Assembly: GCA_016291475.1 (NCBI GenBank) | Contig: JAEEXJ010000035.1 | Coordinates: 1 to 28,389, forward strand | Reading direction: 5' to 3' | Length of the DNA: 28,389 bases | From: Lachnospiraceae bacterium | GTDB taxonomy: Bacteria; Bacillota_A; Clostridia; Lachnospirales; Lachnospiraceae | Part shown: piece after piece, positions 18,678-26,228 of the stretch | Position numbering within the stretch: the first letter of the stretch is position 1 | How the letters are laid out: each line of letters starts with the position of its first letter | Translations under genes and position numbers: made by a program | Notes under the pieces: generated by a model | What the model saw: the letters and a program-made list of their open reading frames with translations, nothing else | What the model was told of the DNA's origin: nothing | Databases searched by the model: none

Positions 18678-19460
18678 ATGAATACAGATGTTTTGATGGG
18701 GCTTATGATCCCCTTTGCCGGGACTGCGCTGGGATCCGGCTGCGTTTTTTTCATGAAAAAAGAAATGGGAGCAAAGCTCCAGAAATCCTTGGCCGGATTT
18801 GCCAGCGGCGTTATGGTTGCCGCTTCAATATGGAGTCTTATAATTCCTGCAATGGAGCTTACCGAAAATATGGGTAAACTCAGTTTTATTCCTTCCGTCA
18901 TCGGTTTTTGGCTCGGAATACTTTTCCTTCTTTTATTGGACTGTGTTATTCCTCATCTTCACGTACACGCTGAGAAAGCGGAAGGCCCCAAGACCAAGTT
19001 GCAGAGAACAACAATGATGGTATTTGCGGTAGTTCTTCATAATATTCCCGAAGGTATGGCGGTCGGCGTTGTTTATGCCGGTTTGGTTTCGGGTAATACG
19101 TCCGTAACGGCCGGCGGGGCACTTGCTCTTGCCATCGGTATAGCAATTCAGAATTTTCCTGAAGGGGCTATTATTTCCATGCCCCTTTGTGCCGAGGGTG
19201 AAAGCAAGGGAAAAGCATTCTGGCAGGGAGTTCTATCGGGTGCGGTCGAACCCGTCGGTGCAGCTTTGACCATTTTGGCTACGGGACTTGTGCTTCCTTT
19301 GATGCCTTACTTTCTTTCTTTTGCCGCAGGCGCCATGATCTATGTGGTTGTGGAAGAACTGATCCCCGAGATGGCAGAGGGTGAGCATTCCAATATCGGT
19401 GTCATTATGTTTGCGGTAGGATTTACGCTTATGATGGCTCTTGATGTTGCTCTGGGGTGA
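18678..19460 (+). CDS. ZIP-family divalent metal transporter
   Basis: This 260-residue, eight-helix-type ZIP permease imports divalent metal ions (Zn, Fe or Mn, depending on the member). Metal-site motifs are HNIPEG (121-126) in helix IV and QNFPEG (158-163) in helix V, with EELIPE (226-231) later. A His-rich loop (HLHVH, 93-97) precedes helix IV. In helix V the usual first His is Gln, as in some prokaryotic GufA-like members. An AAGGAG site precedes the ATG. The promoter carries the palindromic operator at 18602-18619, so expression probably responds to metal through a repressor. The metal cannot be fixed from sequence. No clear terminator lies in the 89-bp gap after it. Confidence 0.93.
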   Translation: MNTDVLMGLMIPFAGTALGSGCVFFMKKEMGAKLQKSLAGFASGVMVAASIWSLIIPAMELTENMGKLSFIPSVIGFWLGILFLLLLDCVIPHLHVHAEKAEGPKTKLQRTTMMVFAVVLHNIPEGMAVGVVYAGLVSGNTSVTAGGALALAIGIAIQNFPEGAIISMPLCAEGESKGKAFWQGVLSGAVEPVGAALTILATGLVLPLMPYFLSFAAGAMIYVVVEELIPEMAEGEHSNIGVIMFAVGFTLMMALDVALG

Positions 19461-19498
19461 TTCCGGATATTCAAAAGATAATGGATTTACGATGCCGA

Positions 19499-19528
19499 TT
19501 GAGATAAAATAGCCCTTGTACGTATAAA
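19499..19528 (+). promoter_or_regulatory. Likely promoter of the 415-residue membrane protein gene
   Basis: TTGAGA (19499-19504), an 18-bp spacer and TATAAA (19523-19528) each match consensus at five of six positions. The predicted start near 19535 leaves only about 15 nt before the ATG at 19550, which has no clear Shine-Dalgarno. Confidence 0.5.
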
Positions 19529-19549
19529 AAGCATTTTCGTGAATCCGTT

Positions 19550-20797
19550 ATGAACAATTTATTCATTTTATTTATATTTGTAGTCATCTTTGCCTTTGCG
19601 GTGATTCCCCTTTTGGCTGTTAAGGGAGGGGACAATTCCGCAGGCGATGCCTCGGGTGGCGGTAAGAGAAACGCCGGAAAAAAGAACAAAGACCGTGTCA
19701 GTGCCAAAGTATCCTCCGTTCGTAAATCAGCGGGGGAAAAAGACGCAGACTTTATGGGTATCATAGAATTTAATACCGAAAACGGCTCCGATAAGGGAAA
19801 CGTGGTGGATGAAGATATTGATTCATTCATAGTTACCGGAAGTCTTGAAGGCAGACATGTCACCGGATTTGATTATTCCAACAAAAAAGATCGTGTGTAC
19901 CATGATTGCCGTATGATCAAAAAATCCGACGTTACCGCATATTACAAAGAATATACGGAGACTAAATATTTCTATAAGGATCGTCCCGTACAGATATCGG
20001 AACGTGACGGACAGACATTTGCAGAGGTTTACGACGGCCCCGCTTCCTTTCTAAGTGAATTTTCCGTGATGGATATGGGAGCAAACGGAAAGAAATATTT
20101 TCGTCAGATATCCGGTGACGATCCTGATCTCAGAACCCAGGAAGAGCATCTCAGGGAAGCACTTACCGTCGATACATACGGTGTTAATCCCGATATGAGT
20201 AAAACAGAGTACGAGGATGCACTGGTAAGATATCTTACCGACAGGATCACCAGATCCGGTATGAAAAATGATAATCTTATCAGATTGCTGCTGGGAATAT
20301 ACGGATACCGCTTCCCCGACGACGGACTATTTACCGATATAGAAACGGTTTTTGAAAGAGTTATCCCGCTCAGATATAAACAGCTGGAAGACAATGCCGT
20401 CTCACGCAGCAATTTCAGACACGAATTGATAACCGCCATCACCGTAGGTTACAGACTTGTCGGATGCAGGCACGGATACACTCTGGTGGATGAGGGAAGG
20501 ATCATAACACCTTCACCGGAATACAGTCTGTATATTTGTCTTGTTTTACATCTGATGCTGATGAAATATCATAAGGAGGGAAAAAGACCATACAGTGAAC
20601 TGGATCTTTCCGGAGTATGGAACAAGCTGGAGGAGAGTTTGAGACAATCCGGGCTTGCCGAGGATCATAATCCCGTATATCACGGAGATGTTCTCTTATG
20701 TGATGATCTGGGGGCTTTTATCATCGAAGCACTTAAAAAACTGGTATATTTCAGACGTTTCAGTAAAGGCGATGATGACAAGGTCGGAGCCGAATGA
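19550..20797 (+). CDS. Unrecognised single-pass membrane protein
   Basis: I do not recognise this 415-residue protein. One hydrophobic helix at residues 4-24 (LFILFIFVVIFAFAVIPLLAV) is followed by a Gly/Lys/Asn-rich, low-complexity basic linker (about 25-65). The rest is soluble and charged, without Cys motifs or known catalytic signatures that I can name. The C-terminal third looks largely helical (for example YSLYICLVLHLMLMKYHKEG). A positively charged stretch after the helix suggests an N-out anchor with a cytoplasmic body. It lies 89 bp after the ZIP gene but has its own likely promoter. The start has no good ribosome-binding site, so initiation may be weak. A terminator lies about 105 bp downstream. 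Confidence 0.75.
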   Translation: MNNLFILFIFVVIFAFAVIPLLAVKGGDNSAGDASGGGKRNAGKKNKDRVSAKVSSVRKSAGEKDADFMGIIEFNTENGSDKGNVVDEDIDSFIVTGSLEGRHVTGFDYSNKKDRVYHDCRMIKKSDVTAYYKEYTETKYFYKDRPVQISERDGQTFAEVYDGPASFLSEFSVMDMGANGKKYFRQISGDDPDLRTQEEHLREALTVDTYGVNPDMSKTEYEDALVRYLTDRITRSGMKNDNLIRLLLGIYGYRFPDDGLFTDIETVFERVIPLRYKQLEDNAVSRSNFRHELITAITVGYRLVGCRHGYTLVDEGRIITPSPEYSLYICLVLHLMLMKYHKEGKRPYSELDLSGVWNKLEESLRQSGLAEDHNPVYHGDVLLCDDLGAFIIEALKKLVYFRRFSKGDDDKVGAE

Positions 20798-20877
20798 CAA
20801 AATAGGAAAATAGTAAGTGAAGTAGATGCCTTCTTTGCCAGAAAAAAAGCGAATACCGATTGAATATTACAAATCAA

Positions 20878-20906
20878 TTGACATGTAATATAAAACATGA
20901 TAAAAG
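20878..20906 (+). promoter_or_regulatory. Probable tetR promoter with palindrome in spacer
   Basis: TTGACA (20878-20883), 17 bp, TAAAAG (20901-20906). The spacer carries CATGT-N8-ACATG (20882-20899), a candidate self-operator for the TetR protein. An alternative pair, ATTACA (20866-20871) with TATAAA (20889-20894), is also spaced 17 bp. Confidence 0.5.
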
Positions 20907-20946
20907 TATTACCGATAATCTGATTATCGGTAATACTTTTTTTATT
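20902..20946 (+). terminator. Strong intrinsic terminator hairpin upstream of tetR
   Basis: An 18-bp perfect stem (20902-20919 with 20923-20940) with loop CTG runs into a seven-T tract. It lies 105 bp past the stop of the upstream gene and only 28 bp before the tetR ATG, overlapping the tetR promoter. Confidence 0.88.
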
Positions 20947-20968
20947 TGGGTTGATTGTGGGGTGTGAT

Positions 20969-21583
20969 ATGTCGGTAAGGGATACAAGCATAGATCCCAG
21001 GCTTCTTCAGAGTGCCCGTGAAGAATTTATGAAGAAAGGATTTATAAAGGCAGATCTCAAAACAATATGTGATAATGCCGGGGTTACTACAGGAGCCGTA
21101 TACAAGAGATATAAGGGTAAAGAGGAACTGTTCGGGGCAGTTGTAAGTGATACACTGTCGGTTCTTGATGAGATGATTGAATCAAGAACTGATATAGATC
21201 TTTCTGTTTTATCCGATGATGAGATCCGGAATATGTGGATCATGAACGAGGAATATACTCTTGGGATGTTTGAAGTATTCTGGAATGTCCGGGATGACCT
21301 GGTACTTTTGCTTAGCAAATCGTCCGGAACCATATATGAAAACTACGGACATGATTTTGCCGATCGCATGACCGAATCCTATATGAAGTATTATCGTGAG
21401 GCAGTAAAAAGAGGTATTGCCAAAGCGGATATCAAGAAGAAAGAGATGCACATATTATGTACCTCATTTTGGGTTTCGATATATGAACCCTTTATTCATA
21501 AAATGTCCCGGAAAGAGATCGAAGAGCATTGCAGGATAATCTGCAGATATTTTGACTGGGCATCCTGTATAGGAATTGAATAA
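20969..21583 (+). CDS. TetR/AcrR-family transcriptional regulator
   Basis: This 204-residue regulator has an N-terminal helix-turn-helix of the TetR type: ARSEEF-like AREEFMKKGF, then LKTICDNAGVTTGAVYKRYKGKEELF (about 30-55). The C-terminal ligand domain is not diagnostic. The ATG at 20969 has GGGGTG 6 bp upstream; a TTG at 20951 in the same frame is less likely. The gene lies 81 bp upstream of, and in line with, the ECF/ABC operon, so it is the natural candidate for its local control. Whether it binds the RGTTAG-N6-CTAACY sites or the CATGT-N8-ACATG palindrome at its own promoter cannot be told from sequence. Confidence 0.92.
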   Translation: MSVRDTSIDPRLLQSAREEFMKKGFIKADLKTICDNAGVTTGAVYKRYKGKEELFGAVVSDTLSVLDEMIESRTDIDLSVLSDDEIRNMWIMNEEYTLGMFEVFWNVRDDLVLLLSKSSGTIYENYGHDFADRMTESYMKYYREAVKRGIAKADIKKKEMHILCTSFWVSIYEPFIHKMSRKEIEEHCRIICRYFDWASCIGIE

Positions 21584-21597
21584 TTAATTTGTTATCA

Positions 21598-21615
21598 AGC
21601 CGTCCTCGGACGGCT
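21598..21615 (+). other. Short perfect hairpin between tetR and the ECF operon
   Basis: AGCCGTCC-TC-GGACGGCT is an 8-bp G+C-rich palindrome followed by AAAAAATAAAG, not Ts. It is therefore not a standard terminator on either strand. It could be an mRNA-stabilising or processing hairpin, or a protein site. Confidence 0.4.
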
Positions 21616-21630
21616 AAAAAATAAAGTACG

Positions 21631-21648
21631 GGTTAGAGAATACTAACC
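21631..21648 (+). promoter_or_regulatory. RGTTAG-N6-CTAACY operator upstream of the ECF operon
   Basis: GGTTAG-AGAATA-CTAACC has the same geometry as the sites at 18602 and 27964. It ends 16 bp before the ATG of the S-component gene and directly precedes the AAGGAG site. I see no clear -35/-10 pair around it, so the promoter is either weak or lies upstream, with the operator acting near the start of transcription or as a roadblock. Confidence 0.7.
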
Positions 21649-21664
21649 AAAGTAAGGAGAAACT

Positions 21665-22249
21665 ATGGAAAACAAGTTTAGTATCAAAGATTTAATTACC
21701 GTCGGTGTATTCACCGCTTTGTATTTTGTGGTTACATTCATAGTAGCCTGTTTGGGATTTGTTCCGGTATTCATGGCGTTCATGCCACTTATCGGACCGA
21801 TCTTTAACGGAATTCCGCTGATGCTTTATTTTTCCAAGATCAAACATTTCGGCATGATCACGATTACAAGCATCATCATTGCGATTCTTATGTTTCTTAC
21901 GGGACATCCTTATCCCATCTTTATCTTCTGCATCGGAGCCGGACTTATAACGGAATTTGTTCTTAAAGCCGGAAAGTACGAGAGCATCAGAAATTGCGTG
22001 ATCGGTTCCGCAACTTTCAGTCTGTGGCTTCTCGGAATGGTAATAGCTTTCTTCTTCGGTTTCAGAGATGCATATTTTGCAAGCCTTGTTGACGGTTACG
22101 GACAGGAATATGTTGACAAGATGATGGGACTTACACCTTCTTGGATGTTCTTTGCAATGATCATCATGTGCCTTGTCGGAGGAACAATTGGCGGTCTTTT
22201 CGGAGCCAGAGTTCTTAAAAAGCATTTCAGAAAAGCTGGTATGGCTTGA
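21665..22249 (+). CDS. ECF transporter S component, Trep_Strep/MptD-like
   Basis: This 194-residue, five-to-six-helix membrane protein resembles the Trep_Strep (MptD-like) group of substrate-binding S components of energy-coupling-factor importers. It starts SIKDLITVGVFTALYFVVTF, a typical S-component first helix, and continues with PVFMAFMPLIGPIFNGIPLML. The ATG follows AAGGAG at 7 bp. EcfT begins on the last base of this gene's stop, and a double EcfA ATPase follows, so the set is a dedicated (group I) ECF system. Members of this group have been linked to haem uptake in streptococci, from memory; the substrate here is not proven. The operator at 21631 points to metal- or haem-linked control. 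Confidence 0.85.
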   Translation: MENKFSIKDLITVGVFTALYFVVTFIVACLGFVPVFMAFMPLIGPIFNGIPLMLYFSKIKHFGMITITSIIIAILMFLTGHPYPIFIFCIGAGLITEFVLKAGKYESIRNCVIGSATFSLWLLGMVIAFFFGFRDAYFASLVDGYGQEYVDKMMGLTPSWMFFAMIIMCLVGGTIGGLFGARVLKKHFRKAGMA

Positions 22250-22968
22250 TGGAGACCCTATTACGGGCTGATCGGTCAAAGGATTTATTTCATCTTGATC
22301 CTCGGACAAAACTGATAATCCTTATCACGGTGGGGATCATCATGATGAGCGGAAAATATACCGGTGTTGAATATATCCTAAGACTGATCTGTACATCGAT
22401 TCCCTTTTTACTTCTCATATCTGTCAGAAATTTCAGATCGGCTTTTGCATATGTTGTCATAATGTACCTTACGGTTATCTGCGAAGGATTTGTCATTCCT
22501 CATACAAAGGGAATGACAAATCTGATGATAATGATAATATGCGGGGTTATATCAAGATTCGGCCCCGGTTATCTGTGCGGATGGTATATTGTCAGATCCA
22601 CTTCCGTAAGTGAGTTCATCACTTCTATGGAAAGAATGCATTTCCCAAATGTCATTACAATTCCGCTGTCTGTTATGTTCAGATATTTTCCGACTCTTAA
22701 GGAGGATTATTGCTCTATCCGGGATGCCATGAAAATGCGTGAGATCGGTATGAAGGTAAAAAACCCGTTTACATATATCGAGTTTGTTTTAGTGCCGATC
22801 ATGATGTCTACGGTCAGGATAGCCAACGATCTTTCCGCAGCATCACTGACAAAGGGACTTGGGGTGAACCGGACAAGGACGCATATATGCAGGATAGGAA
22901 TGGGATGCTTTGATTATATGCTGATCGTTTCCATGGCGGCCATGCTGATCATTTTCTATATTTACTGA
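22249..22968 (+). CDS. ECF transporter T component (EcfT)
   Basis: This 239-residue membrane protein with about five helices is the coupling subunit that links ATPases to the S component. It contains the cytoplasmic coupling segments expected for EcfT: FRYFPTLKEDYCSIRDAMKMREIGM (cut here as RDAMKMREIGM) and SAASLTKGLGV, which stand in for the family's A-R-G motifs. The ATG overlaps the stop of the S-component gene (TGATG), so translation is coupled. A TTG one codon earlier is unlikely. The fused ATPase gene follows after 10 bp. Without a Shine-Dalgarno of its own, EcfT should be made in step with the S component. Confidence 0.88.
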   Translation: METLLRADRSKDLFHLDPRTKLIILITVGIIMMSGKYTGVEYILRLICTSIPFLLLISVRNFRSAFAYVVIMYLTVICEGFVIPHTKGMTNLMIMIICGVISRFGPGYLCGWYIVRSTSVSEFITSMERMHFPNVITIPLSVMFRYFPTLKEDYCSIRDAMKMREIGMKVKNPFTYIEFVLVPIMMSTVRIANDLSAASLTKGLGVNRTRTHICRIGMGCFDYMLIVSMAAMLIIFYIY

Positions 22969-22978
22969 GGCAGCGCGG

Positions 22979-24490
22979 ATGATTGATTTTTCAAATGTAA
23001 CTTTTAAATATAATGTGACCGGGGCGGACGGTGAAAAAGAAGAAATATACGGAATCCGTGATCTGAATATCAGTATAGGCAGTGGAGAGTTTATTGTTCT
23101 GACCGGAGGATCGGGATGCGGTAAGACAACATTTATTCGGCTTATTAACGGATTGATACCGCATTTCTATAACGGAGAGCTGACGGGAGAGATCACCCTA
23201 TGCGGAAAGAGCATCGGTGATATGTCTATATTCGAGATATCTTCCAAAGTGGGAAGTGTATTTCAGAATCCCAGATCACAGTTTTTCAATGTAAACACTA
23301 CGGATGAAATGGCTTTTGCTGCGGAGAACCAAAGGCGTGATCCTGAGGAAATAAATAAACGTATCCAAGAAACCGCAGCATCAATGAAGATAGAAAAACT
23401 ATTGGATCGTAATATATTTGAACTTTCCGGTGGTGAAAAACAGCTTGTGGCATGTGCGGGTATAGGTGTTTTATCACCCGAGATAATTGTACTTGATGAA
23501 CCTTCTTCGAATCTGGATCATCAGGCGATACACAGACTATCCGAGATACTGAGCATCTGGAAGAGTGAAGGAAAGACTATCATAATAGCCGAACACAGAC
23601 TTTTTTATCTCAAGGATCTTGCGGATCGTATGATTGTGATGGAAAACGGATCTGTCTGTAATGAATTTAAGCGAGAGGATCTTAAGAGTCTCTCACATGA
23701 TGATACGGTAAAACTTGGCATTAGAACGCTCTCACTTGATTCTGTTTCATATGACTTTAAACCGGGAATCGCAAGAAGCGGCAATTTGATATTTCGTGAC
23801 TTTAAGTTTACTTACAAGAATAACAGACATTCAATTGATATCCCTAAGCTTGATGTTCCCGAAGGATGCGTGACAGCCATAATCGGACATAACGGTGCAG
23901 GAAAAAGTACTTTTGCACGAAATATATGCGGTCTCGAAAAGAGATGCAAGGGATTTATAGAATATCTTGATAAGAGACTCGGATATAAAGACAGACTTCA
24001 TAACTGCTATATGATCATGCAGGATGTGAATCATCAGCTTTTTACCGAAAGTGTGGAAGATGAAGTGATGCTCAGCATGACAGACGGTGATATGAGCGAA
24101 GATGATAAAAGGGAAAGAGCAAGAGAAATTCTGGATAAGCTGGATCTTTCCAAATACTACGAAACACACCCTATGGCTTTATCGGGAGGCCAAAAACAAA
24201 GGGTGGCAATCGCTTCGGGAATTGCATCCGAGAAGCCGATCATCGTCTTTGATGAACCTACCAGCGGACTGGATCTGTTTCATATGGAGCAGGTGGCGGA
24301 TGTGATCAAGGATTTGATACGTATTGGGAAAAATGTATTTGTGATCACTCATGATTATGAATTTATTTTGAAATGCTGTGACCATATTATTCATCTGGAA
24401 AACGGCAGAGTAAAAGATAGCTTTAATTTGGATGATGACTCGATATGTAAGATAAAAGAATTTATGTGTGAAATGTCGGAGGTGTCGTAA
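22979..24490 (+). CDS. Fused double ABC ATPase of the ECF transporter (EcfA1-EcfA2 in one chain)
   Basis: This 503-residue protein carries two complete ATPase domains. Domain 1: Walker A GGSGCGKT (43-50), QNPRSQFF Q-loop, LSGGEKQ (149), VLDEPSSNLD and AEHR (His206). Domain 2: Walker A GHNGAGKS (303-310), LSGGQKQ (401), FDEPTSGLD and THD (His458). The QNPxxQFF Q-loop is a hallmark of EcfA/CbiO-type ATPases. Both ATP sites keep their catalytic Glu. A single chain replaces the usual EcfA1/EcfA2 pair and powers the S-T module encoded just upstream. The next gene's ATG follows the stop directly, and its GGAGG site lies inside this frame's end. Confidence 0.93.
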   Translation: MIDFSNVTFKYNVTGADGEKEEIYGIRDLNISIGSGEFIVLTGGSGCGKTTFIRLINGLIPHFYNGELTGEITLCGKSIGDMSIFEISSKVGSVFQNPRSQFFNVNTTDEMAFAAENQRRDPEEINKRIQETAASMKIEKLLDRNIFELSGGEKQLVACAGIGVLSPEIIVLDEPSSNLDHQAIHRLSEILSIWKSEGKTIIIAEHRLFYLKDLADRMIVMENGSVCNEFKREDLKSLSHDDTVKLGIRTLSLDSVSYDFKPGIARSGNLIFRDFKFTYKNNRHSIDIPKLDVPEGCVTAIIGHNGAGKSTFARNICGLEKRCKGFIEYLDKRLGYKDRLHNCYMIMQDVNHQLFTESVEDEVMLSMTDGDMSEDDKRERAREILDKLDLSKYYETHPMALSGGQKQRVAIASGIASEKPIIVFDEPTSGLDLFHMEQVADVIKDLIRIGKNVFVITHDYEFILKCCDHIIHLENGRVKDSFNLDDDSICKIKEFMCEMSEVS

Positions 24491-26224
24491 ATGTTTAAGA
24501 AAGTTGCTCCATATATAGGAGAATATAAGAAGTATACCGTCTGGGCAGCTATTATGATGTCACTCGGTATATTGGCATATGTAATGCCTTACTTTTTTCT
24601 GTATCAGATTATTTCTCCTTTAACAAAAGGAGAGCATATTGATGCAGCGTTTATTCTTTACAGAGTTGCCGCGGTTGCTGTTTGCGAGATAGTATATTCA
24701 TTTTCATATGTTCAGGGACTTACTTTCTCTCACATAAGTGCATATAACACACTGAAAAATCTTCGTATATCTCTTCAGGGAAAACTTGAGAAACAGCCTC
24801 TCGGTAATATTCAGAATCTGGGAACAGGAAGGATTAAAAAAGTTTTTACCGATGATATCGATCAGATAGAACTCCTTCTTGCTCACGCAATCCCTGAAGG
24901 GATTGCCAATACACTGATTCCTGCGATCATTTTAGTTCTCATGTTCGTATTTGACTGGAGGCTGGGATTATTATCACTGGTTCCTCTTGTTGTAGGAATG
25001 TTTGCAATGGGCATGATGATGAAATCCGGTATGGAAAAGATGGGTGCCTATTACAGCTCCGCAGCAAAGATGAACAATACCATCATTGAGTATGTTAACG
25101 GTATGGAAGTGGTTAAGGTATTCAACAAGGATGGAGACTCTTATAAAAGATTCGGAGAAGTGGTAAGAAGCTATCGTGATTTTACCATCGACTGGTATAA
25201 AGTGTGCTGGCCCTGGATGGCTATATACACCAGTGTACTGCCTTGTCTTGTTCTCTTGATGATTCCCTTCGGATCTATGATGGTAATTGGTGGAACTATT
25301 GCGCTTGATAAGATGGTACTTGTCTTCTGTATGTCATTTGCGGTCGGACCTTCCGTCTTAAAAGCTCTTAATTTCGCAGGTAAGTTTCCCCAGCTTGATT
25401 ATAAGATAACCGAACTCGAAAAGATGATGGAGCATCCTCCTCTTAAAGAAGGATCATTTGGGTTTAAGGGGAATGATCTTAATGTTGAATTTAATGATGT
25501 TCATTTCGGATATGAAGAAACAGAGGTTCTTCACGGAGTAAACCTGTCACTTAAGCAGGGAACTACCACGGCTCTTGTAGGTGAATCCGGAAGCGGTAAA
25601 TCAACACTGGCTAAGCTTCTGGTACATTATTACGATATCACCTCCGGAAGTATTTCGATAGGCGGGCAGGACATTACCGATATGACTCTTGAAGCTCTTA
25701 ACGATCAGGTTGCTTTTGTTTCTCAGGAACAATTCCTGTTTAATACATCTTTATATGAAAACATATTGATCGGTAAACCGGGCGCATCCATGGAAGAAGT
25801 TATGGATGCTGCAAGAAGAGCACAGTGTGATGAGTTTTTGGAAAGGCTTCCCGAAGGTATAAACACACAGGCGGGTGACGGGGGAAAACAGTTGTCGGGT
25901 GGTGAAAGACAGAGAATATCTCTTGCCAGGGCAATTCTTAAGGATGCCCCCATCATCGTGCTTGATGAAGCAACTGCATTCATGGATCCGGAGAATGAGG
26001 AGAAGATGAATGCAGCTCTGGATGAAATCATCAAAAACAAAACAGTACTCGTAATTGCACACAGGCTTTCGACAATCAAAAACGCCGATAAGATATGCGT
26101 GATGAAAGAAGGCAGATGTATCGCTGCCGATACTCATGACAGACTTCTTACAGATTGTCCCGAATATAAAAAACTTTGGGATGCATCCGTATCGGCCAGT
26201 GCATGGAAGATCAAGGAGGCTTGA
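24491..26224 (+). CDS. Exporter-fold ABC half-transporter A (YbtP/IrtA-like position)
   Basis: This 577-residue protein has six exporter-fold helices (about 15-310) and an ATPase domain: Walker A GESGSGKS (364-371), SQEQFLF Q-loop, LSGGERQ (468), VLDEATAFMD and AHRLS. It pairs with the next gene, 4 bp downstream, to form a heterodimer. Its place directly behind an ECF module, under a shared operator-bearing leader, matches gene sets in which exporter-fold pairs work as siderophore or chelate importers (YbtPQ, IrtAB). An efflux role is equally possible from the fold alone. It is unlike the exporter pair at 879-4449, which has different signature surroundings (DEPT, not DEAT). Confidence 0.9.
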   Translation: MFKKVAPYIGEYKKYTVWAAIMMSLGILAYVMPYFFLYQIISPLTKGEHIDAAFILYRVAAVAVCEIVYSFSYVQGLTFSHISAYNTLKNLRISLQGKLEKQPLGNIQNLGTGRIKKVFTDDIDQIELLLAHAIPEGIANTLIPAIILVLMFVFDWRLGLLSLVPLVVGMFAMGMMMKSGMEKMGAYYSSAAKMNNTIIEYVNGMEVVKVFNKDGDSYKRFGEVVRSYRDFTIDWYKVCWPWMAIYTSVLPCLVLLMIPFGSMMVIGGTIALDKMVLVFCMSFAVGPSVLKALNFAGKFPQLDYKITELEKMMEHPPLKEGSFGFKGNDLNVEFNDVHFGYEETEVLHGVNLSLKQGTTTALVGESGSGKSTLAKLLVHYYDITSGSISIGGQDITDMTLEALNDQVAFVSQEQFLFNTSLYENILIGKPGASMEEVMDAARRAQCDEFLERLPEGINTQAGDGGKQLSGGERQRISLARAILKDAPIIVLDEATAFMDPENEEKMNAALDEIIKNKTVLVIAHRLSTIKNADKICVMKEGRCIAADTHDRLLTDCPEYKKLWDASVSASAWKIKEA

Positions 26225-26228
26225 AGCA

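Noticed and set aside
21692..22309. Minus-strand 205-codon frame opposite the ECF S gene
   Set aside because: It is a His/Lys/Asp-rich antisense shadow of a hydrophobic membrane protein gene; the plus-strand frame has a strong ribosome-binding site and coupled neighbours.
26136..26228. Extended start of the second ECF-linked half-transporter
   Set aside because: It would overlap the preceding gene by about 90 bp; the ATG at 26229 follows a perfect AAGGAGG.
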